From Rhyzopertha dominica (taxonomy: Eukaryota > Arthropoda > Insecta > Coleoptera > Bostrichidae): a stretch of DNA of 64,000 nt. The notes below the pieces were generated by a model. The model searched no databases, had not been told where the DNA came from, and saw only the letters and a list, made by a program, of their open reading frames with translations. The translations under genes and the position numbers were made by a program. The stretch covers positions 23,740,942 to 23,804,941 of the forward strand of contig QCXZ01000001.1 of NCBI GenBank assembly GCA_025024175.1, in the 5' to 3' direction. Of this stretch, positions 37,001 through 48,500 are shown piece after piece; the stretch's first letter is position 1; each line of letters starts with the position of its first letter.

Positions 37001-39299
37001 CACGATTTCTACTTAAAATGTTATCTTTTTCAGAAAACATGCTTGTTTGAAAATTTTTTGGTCTTCTTCATACTTTCATTCAATCTACCAACTAAACACT
37101 AGTTTGCTTTAGAAGTCACAATTAAATAATTGTTGATGATAATGTATTTCGTAGGAGTGGTATCTATAATGCGTTTGCGTTTCATTATATGGGATTACTA
37201 TATAAAAGGACAATTTGTAACAAAATTGTTGACGTTAAAAAATTGTTTACAACAAAGAGCGGTTGCAATGATGCTCCGAAAGTTTTCTTGACTTTTATTG
37301 TGAATGGAAATTGCTGATTTAGATTCATTTGAGTTTGATACATAATACGCAGGTTAGAGTATATTGCAGTCACTTGTATGATTACAAATGAAGCTTGGGT
37401 TAACACCCTCGTCATTTTCAATACATTCATATCTCACTAGTAAGCCAGTGAAGCTAATACACTTACAAGATACAAACATAAATGTTTTGTTCTTTCAAAA
37501 AGGGGGGTTAAATCAAATAAATCAGCCCTTCTTATAAAATGCAAGTGAGGAAGAGCAGCAGAGCACAAACATTTACTTCCGCAGAAATTCATAAGCTGCA
37601 TAGGTCTTTGAACAAACCTATTTATAGGTAGTTATAAGCTGTTATACTCCTGGAATCCGTAAAACTATCTGGCTATTTCGGAAGACATAATTCCCTAGGA
37701 TTATAAAGAACGCATTTTTACTGTTCTAACAAATCGCCACTGACGTCTTGGATTAATTAAATGACAGAAGGGAAACATTAGCCGTTAATTATACGACTAG
37801 GAATCCGGCTATTTCGGACAAACAAGATAAACACTTGTACATCACGCCCGGTGACAGCAGGATCAATGTTACCACCATCTAAATATAAACTCTACGGCAC
37901 CAGAAAATTGACTACTCTAGAGAATATGTTCGTTAAATACGCAAGACCAGAGTTACACAAAAGTTGAGCTTTAAATGTAAACCATTCTATGATATGCATA
38001 TAACGACGCTTTCCAGTTAATGCTTCACTCAGCCACCCCTACATGAACTTGTTTTGTGCTAACACAATTGCTGGCAGTGTAAGGTTTGCGGCTTTCAAGA
38101 CACTGTCACGTTAATTGGCGTAATGAATGTGTACACAGGAGCAAAGAGCGGAAGTTGGATATGCAAAATTTGTGTATCTACAGGTACCTATAACGCGAGA
38201 GCATGAGCGCATACCCCTGGTTGTTTGAGGCACGCGTATTCAATAAAGCTACATTGTAAGCATCGAGGTTGTCACATTGATGCCAATTACGTTCATTAAT
38301 GGATACAAAATGTAAAAAATTGAACGCAATAACTTCACTGCTTACTAAGAGCTAGTTTGCTGTATTGTTTATGCCATCACAACTTTAATGATGCGTTGAT
38401 AGAAATAATCAGCAGAGACAGTTGCAAATCCAGAAAATGCTATGCGAAAATATCATTGTACCTACTTGTACTAGATACGCCATGAGATCGTAGAGGATAT
38501 TTGTCAACCCAGAAGCAATCCAACGATTTTAACGTTTTGAACAGGGAGGTTGAACGAGATTAAAAATAGAGCAACAAAGATAACGGTGCTAACATGCGTA
38601 AACGTAATTCGGAATTGTTCCAAAATCGTTTTATAGATTTTGCATCTTTCAGTATTTTTCACTTTGGACAATACCACGGATATGAGAGGTTAGGTCAGGT
38701 CCTGTTGTCATATTTAACTATAATGTAATGATAACGATCTCTAGATTGCAAAAAACTGCTCCACTGATTAATATAGAATGGTAATTTCTCTTCTTACTAT
38801 TTTGCTTGCTATTGCAGAAGTGAATTAAAAGAAGGCTGTTCTTTATTTATCGAGGTACTGCGTTCAAATTTTACAATTCGTCGGCGTGTCCGTTGTACAC
38901 GAAATTTTAATGGCCTCGCTATTCATCGGGGCTACATTAACATTAACTAAGTTTACGCGCNATTTTTGTAATATAATTAAGAGGCGATTACAGATATATC
39001 CTAATAAGGTACATGAAATGCACATGCACTCTGATCGTAGCTATATTACATTTTAATTATGTATTTTCTAAAGAAAGCAGCTNTTCAAAATGGTTGTATG
39101 TGGAGCATCATACACAAATAACCAATCAAGAGTCCCTTGTTAATCATAAAAGCATCTTGGTAAGAGATTATATCACTTTGTTAAAAAAACATCTTTATGG
39201 AATGTGCCTTTTTTGGTAACACCACGGAACCTTTACTTACTTAGCATAGGCAATATGTGAACGAGTTAGCTATTTTTTCACATATATTGTGCTTTAATT

Positions 39300-39302
<3 letters not shown>
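34026..39302. other. 5.3 kb without a recognised gene
   Basis: Ns at 34249 and 34254 and at 38961 and 39083. The stretch 34690-34870 repeats short GATTACA-type words many times, a loose simple-sequence pattern. A second copy of the CCAGTGAACGA...TCGTAATGGGG phrase is at 36262-36312. A 60-codon plus frame follows it at 36314-36496 with no family motif. No splice pairs or RNA genes recognised. Confidence 0.45.

Positions 39303-39350
<48 letters not shown>
39303..39350. repeat. (AT)n microsatellite
   Basis: An uninterrupted alternating AT run of about 24 units. Such tracts are prone to length change and can extrude cruciforms; no gene is nearby. Confidence 0.97.
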
Positions 39351-39352
<2 letters not shown>

Positions 39353-40469
39353 TACACCTGATATTTAATTTGCTAATTTCTGTAAAAGTAGGGAAGGGCG
39401 ATAAGATGTAATTACATGTATGATTTTCAACAGCTTTGTTCATATTTGAGAGAACTTAATTGAATGTAAGAAGAAATTTAGTGCGGAANAGTTCTTGTAA
39501 CAGTAGTCTTTACTTCATTATCAATATGTTTTCTATATTAAGATTGCTACAAAAATAATAGGGCTTCAGCATCTTGCTGCTTTAACGTCTACGTAATTCT
39601 TCAGTGGTAATACTATACTTTCTCCCATTTTTTGGTTTTTCAATTCAGACGCTGCCGGTGTATACATGTAAATCAAGTTGTTATGAATAGCTGAGTTTGC
39701 TGATCATTAAATCTACTATGCTTCCTTTAATAGGAAAGTAATACCTGTATATTTACTAATTTTTATAACAAAACTTTGCTATCGCCCAAACTCATTTATC
39801 GCGATGCGTACATGAAAGCGGGAACCGCCAAGCAATAGCGACTTTTTTGAGTAGTTCACTATTCGGTCGCTAGACTGTGTATCGCTAAACTTGAATCGCC
39901 AATACCTAATAAATTAGGAACTATGCTATTTTTAAATTTTTTCGATTAGATGAAGTACAAAGAGTATGTCCAATATTGAAATAATATTAAAAGCTTTGTT
40001 TGAAGAAGTTACCGTGTTGTAAACATATTTATGTAGCACAAGAACAAGTGCAAGTGAAACTAACACAAAGCTTTTTCTCTTACATATTAAGCGCAAAATT
40101 CTATCAAATAATTTCCAGGTTCAACATTAAATACTTCTTTTGTTTAAAACTTAAATTTTCTTATTGATATGTTTCTATATGTATTCTGTTAAATGAATAA
40201 GTGTAGGTATAAAGTTAAAAGATGAATACTTTGAAAACAACACAAACATATTTACTTTTTATTCACTATTTATTATTAAAGTTTGCAAAAATATTCGGTC
40301 TGACTTAGATTATTTGAACTTAAAAATAAATATTAAAAAATGTATTACATCTATAAAAGGGTTCTATTTTTTCAATTATTTGCCTTTTATTATCCGATAT
40401 TTATAAATGTGTGTCAATTTTACCTACCATTACCTATGTAATTTTTGTACTAAATCCTAAAGTACGTAC
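39351..40469. other. No gene seen
   Basis: AT-rich sequence with an N at 39489. A block at 39830-39910 is less AT-rich and contains repeats of the word ATCGC, but no function is apparent. Confidence 0.5.
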
Positions 40470-41870
40470 TAAAATAGGCTCGTTTGGTATTGGATAAGTG
40501 CGTCAAAGAGCCTCATGAAACGGGTTTCTTATAGGTTTTGTTTCTATTTTGCGTGATTTCCGTCTTTTACACAATAAAATATGAAACATTTCATAAAAAT
40601 AAAAAATTTGGGGATATTTCTCCTGCCACGTTTAAGTTGGCTAAGTGTCGATTTTGGCAAGACAAAGGACAGTTACGACGTGGAGTTTGTTTGATGTTTT
40701 TTAGTGATACAAACACTGGAAAATAAAAAGTTGCGTTTCGGAATAGCTCTATTAAGAAACGCAAATTGCGTATCGTAATGGCTTCATTATGAACGCAAAA
40801 TTCATCACTACCAGTAGTTGTTCATGTATGTACACGTACGTATGTACCTACGTCTGTTTACTACTACCTAACCCAGCTCTTAATTGTAATTAAAATATGA
40901 ATCAATTACTTTCTTTAAGTATTATTATTATTAGTATTAAATAATATAAATAAAAAAAAATAAACACGCTCGCTTAACTGACGGCTGATTTAATAATCCA
41001 GTTCATAAAGGGCTAACACAACAAAAAATCGCGTACGAAGGAAAACGCAAACCAATCTGAATCTGACAGATTTTATCAGAACTGAATTCAAGCTGTTCTT
41101 TTTCTCCACAGATTAAAATTAGATTTAAACGTTATACTGCTATTTTACAGCATAGTATCATGCGCTTTTGCGTAACGGCAGCAGGTTGCATTTAATTTAA
41201 CAAAGTAGGTTATAGACTTCAGCAAACTTAATACCCTGGAAAAATTCTTATGCAGGCTCACGTTGCCCGTTTCAATTTAATGAGAATCGAAACTCGCAAG
41301 ACGCGAGCAGGTCTCATCGTCGATGTGTATTCTGTTCGGTGGCGGCTAATAATACCAACGCAATCAACGCAATGTTGACAATGGCACGCAGAATAAAATG
41401 CAAATTTCTCGCTCAATGAGAAACACTGACAATAAAGGGGTGTGTCGGTAGGATACGAAAAAGTATACATATATTAATGCGGTACATTCACATTTTAGTA
41501 TAGATTTTTTTATTTAGCGTTCTTAATGAAGCCATTACGAAACGTAATTTGCGTTTCGCAATACAGCCATTTCGAAACTGTATTTTTTTAATTTCCAGTC
41601 TTGGTATTACTAAACAACTCCGAGGGAATATCAAACAAACTCCACCTCCTAACGTCGTAACTGTCGTGGATCGTGTCAAAATTGACACTTAGCCAAGTTC
41701 AGCACAGCAGGTTAAATTTCCCAAAATTTTTTATTTTTATTAAATTTGTCACATTCTTGTGTAGAAGACGGAAATCACGCAAAATAGAACTTTTTCTTTA
41801 TAAAAAAAAAACTTTCATTAGGCTATGTGTCGCACTCATGCATTACAACTAGTTTTTTAATATTCTATTT
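40470..41870. repeat. 1.4-kb foldback sequence with arms of about 330 nt
   Basis: The left arm (about 40470-40805) and right arm (about 41512-41865) are imperfect reverse complements. Matching pairs include TTTTGCGTGATTTCCGTCTT (left, near 40548) against AAGACGGAAATCACGCAAAA (right, near 41765), the stretch with TTACGACGTGGAGTTTGTTTG against its complement near 41635, and AAACGCAAATTGCGT against ACGTAATTTGCGTTTCG near 41545. The inner 700 bases are single-copy-like and have no recognisable gene; a 70-codon minus frame lies at 41258-41470. It could be a MITE or foldback transposon, or two insertions of one unknown repeat in opposite orientation. No target duplication was resolved. Confidence 0.7.
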
Positions 41871-43673
41871 TCTCATACGTAGGTACTAATTAAATACGGA
41901 CAGTACGTAAATGTTACTAAAAGATCAAATACAGTTATTACATAACAAGAGCACCAAAATAATTTTTAAGAAAAGGCTATCGGGTAATACTTGGCTAAAA
42001 ACGCTTCGACGCTGATAGTTGTAGTCCATCAAACATTCAGGGTGTCAGAGCGTATAGAAAAGCTCCATAACTTGTGGATTATTAGAGATATCGACTTTTT
42101 TGACAAGCTTTCCATCAATATGAGGTTTGTATAGTCGAATACCTACAAATTCTAGATTGCTATCCCAAAATAACTAAATATCGATAAACTTTTCTGTTTT
42201 ATTGAATAGAAATCAAATGGGCTTCAAGGTTGCAATCTGTCAATTATAATTTAAAAGGTTATAAGTACGGATAACTCTACTTAAAAGGATACCGATCTTT
42301 GCCATTTGTCATCCTACAAAAATGGGCTGGGTCGTTACATCAACACATGATCATGCAGCAGGAGGACGTGACATAGGAATATGTAATAATAAACCTTCAA
42401 TTTGTTCTGAACAGTTACATCACGGATACGGTTAGGTACTCAATTTTTTTAATTAAGTACTGTTTCACAGGTTTCATTTACCTTTAAAGCGTTTTTGAGC
42501 TTATCATAGTTTGAGTTTTGCTAAATTCGTTGTTTAACGATTTACGATTTTAAGGTCGTTTAAAGCAGACAAATAAATAAATGTACAGTCGTACATAGCT
42601 TCTTAATTGTTATTGTTTTGTGTTTCCTTAATTGATTGCGTGGATTAAAACTCTTAGCTCTTTAAACACTTTAATCGAACATACAAAGTGAAAAACGACA
42701 TACATGTTGCTTGTGTGTCTTCATCATATGTCATATATGAATTGATGTACTGACGCTACTGCCATCTAGTGGTCTTTTCACAACTTAAAAATAGTGCTAA
42801 ATTCAAAACAGTTTGAATACGCGAACGTCTAATAAACAGGGGAACTGTTCAGTTATATTACGATAAGTATTGTTATTATACGGTAATTTTATACTTATGG
42901 TGGTAAACTAAATGGTTGGTATTTGTAGTTTTATAACTTGAGATTAAAATAAAACTTAACGTTTAACCAGTAAAAAGGAAATTGTGTCAGATCGTAATCC
43001 TGAGTGGAGGTATTCTTAGTTATAAGTCTCCAAATAAATGTTACCGCCAGGAACTAATTAATATTGTATACAGTCCCAATATACAGTATCATAAAGTCAG
43101 AAAATTTGAAGGTACTGGAAGCGTTATGTACAAGAAAAAAGGAAGTATTAGCACAAAAAAAATGGGCGCAAACCTAGAGCTGAAGTTCTATTAATTTTAA
43201 ATTTTAGAATCCAGAATTAAGTTGTCAAAAAATGAGGCAGAAACTGACACATTGCGAACCAGTACTTAGTTATATTAAAACAAAAGTATCCATTGAGCTA
43301 CATGAAAAACTATCTGAAGATTATTTACAAAATCGAATAAATTTTTTATGAAACAATTTCATTAATAATGAATGGGCCCAGTGATCAACCCGTTCTTGTT
43401 TTATGATGTTTTAAATAGGGTGAGATTTCGAGAATATCTTCGAAAAATGATCTCCCACGTCTGATGTTGGTCAGATTCTGGCGAGCAGCAGCTAATAACA
43501 AGCCAAATTGGGTTATAACGATTTTAATCGCCCGCAGCGAATTCCGCTCTGTAAGCTTGAAAATACTGAGCTCGAGCGATTCAGCTGCAAATGCGCCAGA
43601 TAGCGTTCAGCAGCGTTACATGAAGCAATAACTTCAATGTATATATGCCACTTTCGTCAATAGTTTGAATAGG
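41871..43673. other. No gene seen
   Basis: CAGGGTGTCAGAG at 42039 resembles a transposon outer end. TGCCATCTAGTGGTC at 42760-42775 is a phrase often met in insect repeats and related in style to the R1 blocks. A 70-codon plus frame at 42982-43194 is unrecognised. Confidence 0.4.
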
Positions 43674-43745
43674 GTTTTGATAGCGCAGTTGGTTAGAGCG
43701 TTTATCTATTATTCTAAAGGCTCGGGTTCGAATCTGGTCAAAGCT
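43674..43745 (+). pseudogene. tRNA-like sequence, probably a tRNA pseudogene
   Basis: The 5' stem GTTTTGA (43674-43680) pairs with TCAAAGC (43738-43744) with one G-T pair. TAGCGCAGTTGG is a good A box and GGTTCGAATCT a near-consensus B box, with a D loop AGTTGGTTA of tRNA type. The anticodon arm fails: the expected TTTAT and TCTAA strands pair at only two positions and the loop CTATTAT would give a nonsensical ATT anticodon. One base is missing from the 3' half of the T stem. A T-run follows at 43756. It may be a decayed tRNA or the head of a tRNA-derived SINE. A 132-codon plus frame (43665-44063) runs straight through it and is therefore unlikely to be a real gene in its first third. Confidence 0.6.
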
Positions 43746-44044
43746 TGGCAATACTTTTTCAAAAACGTATATATGCCTGCTATACCAAGAAAAATATCTT
43801 ACTTAAATTTAAAGTACATTCAAGCGAATAAAATCAGTATAGATAATGTTGCTGAAAAGTGTGTAAATATACTTTTCAAAAAAAAAGAAATAAAAATAAT
43901 ACTGCCAGTCAACCAGTTCCTAATCCTATCAGAAAGAAATTGCCATGGAGTTGACGAAGAAGGTGCATTCCTTTTATTTCAACAAAAATATACACATACT
44001 GTATTTGCGATTAAAAAAGATAGCGACATCCTTAGTCACATCTT

Positions 44045-44480
44045 ATGGAGAATACTTAAATGAATATAATTTCTGTTGGGAGGCACAAAAGAGATAATCA
44101 CAACTTATTGAAAACGATGACATTGTTTACTGCAGCAGGAAATACTTACATTCGATAAAAACACTAGCCGAAGAAAGAAGAAAAAATATTATTTGCGCGA
44201 ATTATGGCTGAATGAGGGATACACAGTAAGCAAGATTTGGCAAGACATAAATATCCAAAGCTCTCGTCAAACTTTGATAGAAGGCCTATCAAAAGGAATT
44301 AATCGGCCATCTAGAAAAGGACGCTGTTTAATAATCACACACATTGGTAGAGAACACATTGGACTACGATAAACATATGAATGACGATTTGTTTGAGAAA
44401 ATCTTTGAACCAATCATAACTCTTTTGCCCTGCAATTCCGTCATCGTAAAGGACAATGCGAGTTATCACTCGCGGTAAAC
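44045..44480 (+). pseudogene. IS630-like DDE transposase relic (insect DDE_3 type)
   Basis: Plus-strand translation, with frame changes: GEYLNEYNFCWEAQKR, stop, SQLIENDDIVYCSRKYLHSI and KTLAEERRKNIIC, which leads into the first catalytic strand; the expected catalytic Asp falls exactly at a frame break (44185-44200). Then LWLNEGYTVSKIWQDINIQ, SSRQTLIEGLSKGINRPSRK, GRCLIITHIGREHIG, a frameshift with a deletion, and DYDKHMNDDLFEKIFEPI, LLPCNSVIVKDNASYHSR, the second catalytic block with Asp-Asn intact. The last catalytic residue lies beyond the break at 44480 and was not found. The pattern is that of IS630/Tc1-related DDE endonucleases common in insect genomes and separate from the mariner relics elsewhere in the window. 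The preceding 132-codon frame may contain its N-terminus but shows no motif I recognise. Confidence 0.78.
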
Positions 44481-45505
44481 AGCGCTTGATGAGGAGTGTT
44501 CACTGATTTCATCAATTATTGTAACGCGACGTTATTTCTTCAGCAGTTCGTCCACAATGATGGGCGGTCGCTCCCAATGCTCATGCTCTTTCTCCAAAAG
44601 TTGGAATTACGACAACAACGCCAAACTAGCGACTCATACATAACATTCTTCCATTTCGCGCATTTCTTGTTTTGAGAAACCTAATCACAGCTTTAACTTT
44701 ACTACATCTCAGCTAGCGGCATTCTTTATTCTCTCAAACATTATAAACATCAATGGAAGCAACACAGTCAACGTCAGCAATACGTAACTTTGCACACGCA
44801 AAACAGACATTCAACGGAAAGGGTTAGACCCTATCCGGCGGATACTCTATTCTGCCAGCGCTCCACATGGCGCAAACGGGTGCTAGTTCACGGATTACCC
44901 TCGTGTAATAATTATTTCATTAGTGTCGTGCTTGTGCTTTTGCGATTCCCCAGATTTCGAAAAAGGTACCTCGAAGAAACCTGAAACGTGTGCAGGACAT
45001 TCACATAAATATACCATTAATAAATTAACGCATCAAGCGTTTCTTTACTAGCAAACTAATTTTTGCTGTTACCGGTATTAAATGCGTTGGAAGTTACCTA
45101 TTTAGTATACATACCCGTTCGAGCTGAGAACGTCAGGTGCCGTGAGTCTATATTTAGCGACTACACGTGGTTGATCTGGGGTTGCGAGCAGTTAATCATG
45201 TGAAAATTAATTATCGGACAGTGTACCCCGGAAATATTAGAGGTACGCCCAGCACGCTTGCACTTCAATATTAATACACTTTTCCTTTTGCAAACAAAAT
45301 TGTATTATGGGGGCAAAACACTAATACCGGGCGATATCCGTAGCGATTACAATATATACAAATGGTAGAGGCGCCACAAGTAAGTGTTCAATACGCATAC
45401 AAAACTACCTTTTTGCTATAATAGAATCGACTTAATGAGAGGATTGTAGTTGAAATGATTAGCTAAACTTTAATGCCATGACAAATGGGTTTTAAGCTTA
45501 CTTAC
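44481..45505. other. No gene seen; mixed composition
   Basis: The stretch 44500-45000 is less AT-rich than its flanks and includes a phrase CAGCGCTCCACATGGCGC near 44857. It may be a further, unrecognised transposon remnant. A plus frame of 64 codons (44790-44984) has no family motif. Confidence 0.4.
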
Positions 45506-45570
45506 TGCCACGTTTCCTTTAGAATCGAAAAGGCACTCACCTGGAAAGAAAAAGAACAAAAATTAGTCAG
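45506..45570 (-). promoter_or_regulatory. Splice junction: possible recursive splice site or 35-nt microexon
   Basis: On the minus strand a strong polypyrimidine tract (TTTTTGTTCTTTTTCTTTC) ends in CAG at 45543-45541, followed immediately by GTGAGT (45540-45535). An acceptor joined directly to a donor is the signature of recursive splice (ratchet) points known from very long Drosophila introns. Thirty-five nt further on there is a second donor, GCA/GTAAGT (45505-45500), so the alternative is a 35-nt microexon (45506-45540), open in two frames (VSAFSILKETW or ECLFDSKGNVA). Recursive exons often carry such a second donor. The site is on the same strand as the exon at 7311-7367 about 38 kb downstream, which fits one giant intron. 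Confidence 0.45.
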
Positions 45571-48500
45571 TCAAAGTAAAGACATANCTGAAACCTTAAG
45601 ATACATAACCTTATTAATGTCTTCAGTACGGTAGTCATCACATATTATGAAAAGAAATGTGAAAAAGCTTTCACAGTACCTATATCCACGTAAAATAACT
45701 TCTATTCTCATATTTAACGGAAATTCAAAAGCAAATATCTAAAAGAGAGGAAATACATTATTACGTGTGTAGGGGCATACAAAACTTATGGAAATTGCCA
45801 TTGAATATAAACCTTTGCGCTGCTCAGGAAGTTTTACGATTTTTATCTTATTTTTGTAGTAAATGCATTACAGTATTACAGTCAGTATGTCTGTGACGAC
45901 TTCAATCTGTCATGACAATGTCGTACAATTTGTCACGACAATGTCGTCAATGTGACATTTCAGTAATTTTTCCTAAATATAACTAGCCCGAAACAGTTAA
46001 CGACGCTTTTGAACTACGAGGCTTCATGTACATAAATTACCGTAACTTGCTTGTCTAATTTGATACCATATCTATTATATGTATAAGATTCAGATTGATT
46101 TGACTGAGGTAGCTCAAAGGTTTTTTTTCTGGTCATTGGGTACCCTGAAAAAGGTTTTGACCACCCTAGTCTCCTAGCCAAATTTAAATTTGTTCCTTTT
46201 CAGAAGCAAAGAGTTGTTTTCAGGCAAGTTTCTATGGAAGATTTTGCAAGCAGGCTGTTATACTCATCACTTTTTCAACTTCCGATTAGTTCGAGTATTC
46301 TTCATATTGGCCTCCCTTTTTTTGATTTTTTGCTGATGGCATTTGTTTTACTTCAAGTTGCTCGAAATTCAGCAAAAAAGCAACAGAGAAAATATGAATT
46401 ATCAAAGCTTTTCGTGTTGTGGTTAAACGACCTTGAAGATATGTTTCAGTATTATTAAGAATATTACATAAAAACAATTGATAAAAATTATGCTTTGCTA
46501 CTATTCTATTCTGTGAAAAGCTACACCAGCTTCACGTCTGGATACAAATATTTAAGAAACACTCTATCATGCTTTCAAAATTCTGTTGCAAAAATGCAGT
46601 GTTAGATTAATGGGTCAGTGATTTACTATTATGGTAAAGCTTTACATGACTATTTAAACATTAATGTTTGTTTAGTGTTTATTTTTTAATGAAACAAATG
46701 ATGCTAAAGCGTTATGTATTCCTCATATAGTACGTACTGCAGAAATTATTGAAGTAATAACGAATTTTTTTCAGCACTTAAAAACATTTTTATCTAGAAC
46801 TAAAAGCAAATAAGCAGGCAAGATGTACAAGTTGTTTCAAATTTCTCCCAGCCTTATCTCATAGTTCAATGGTTTTCGCATTAAAAGCAGGTATAATAGT
46901 ACCACCTAATAAAAAGGGATTTCTGATGGGTAATTTTGACATAAGGAACAAGAACAACTCATCGCTGTTAGCCATGTAGATTTCCTTAAATTAATGGTGC
47001 ATGCTTCTGAGACACCATGCGGAGATGGACTAAAACATTCAAATTTATAGCGCCGTTCTACATCCGTCCATTTCATCATTTATGTGTAGGTTCCTTGGGG
47101 AACACGGGGGAGCTTTATAGTCCGATGCCGTCAAAGGTAGGCCGCTTCGGAAAGTTAGGAGTACGTTATTCCACCTCGTGGCGAAAGGGCAAATTATAGC
47201 GAGACCGTTTGCAGGTAATGTAAATACCAGTTATCCTTAATCGATGCCACCCATTTGAAAACGAACATATTTTATCTGCTCAGTCTCAGCTGTAATGCAA
47301 ATGTAATATAAAGCTCTCACAGCCAGTATTAATTGATGTTCACAATTAATATTATCCGAAAATGGAAAGTGAAATGACATATTGGGGTATCTATCATCTG
47401 AGAGGACATGATGGTGAGGGCTACTATGGGCATTTGAATGCAAATATATAATGAAGTGTAATAAATTTGTACATGCGGTGAACGATATTAAAACATTTTT
47501 TTTTCGCGAATGTACTGGACTTTATTGACAACTGTATGTTAGTTTATTTTAGGTATTTTCAGAAATACAATTAAATTGATAGCGCTGATACAAGCCGATA
47601 TACAAACTATGACTGTGCTTATTACTATACATCCAAATACTGCCGAATGTATTCTATGTAAAGGTATTTTAAAGATCACAGAGGGCGTGCACCAAAAATT
47701 CTTATTGAACGTTTACGAACTAGCGCTCACAGTAGAAATCTGAATTTCTTTGCTGTGCTGTTATGAAATATGCTCTTTTCAATATTAGAAATATGTTACT
47801 GAAAACGACCGATTATGCCGCAGGCAACTTCTTCATTTTAATAGAACCATATAACACTTTCCCACAAATTTGAATTTTAAATATACCTAAAATTTTATAA
47901 TATAGTCAAATATTAAAATATCCCAGTTATGTAGGTGTTATGCAGTGTACCTACTGTTTGCCGTTACTAGGTATCAGTTATGTAAGCGGGTGGCTATGTA
48001 ACAATATCAAAAGTCTAATCTACATTTTTGTCTGCTCTAATTTTAGGTACAGCGAGTATAACTAATAAAACCTGTCCTAAAAGTAAGATATAATAATAAA
48101 AATAATAAAAACAATAATATAATATTTCTAAACATTCTATGAAAAATTTTAGTCAGGGTTTTTACATTATCAGGCTATCTGTGACAGATTTTCTTGTACT
48201 CGACTATTATGGAATATAATTGTTGATATTCCTGTTTGTGTAATATCAGGAGTCCTTTGGATCAGTATACAGTATACAATAGATACATGCTCCCGCAGAT
48301 CCTGTTACAATCATTCTATGGACTATGTCAATTCAAAGTCTTAAATTTATATAATAAACAAATCAATATATTCATCAGAGATGTTATGGTTAGCAGTAGT
48401 AAAAATTAAAAAAACAACGATAAAAATAAAACACAGGTAAATTTATGCAGGTTGATCATATTGCGTGTAATAAACTAATTTCAAAAACTTTACTATCTTA

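Noticed and set aside
43665..44063. 132-codon plus open frame
   Set aside because: Its first 27 codons are the tRNA-like sequence read as protein, and the rest has no family motif; kept only as possible upstream context of the IS630-like relic.
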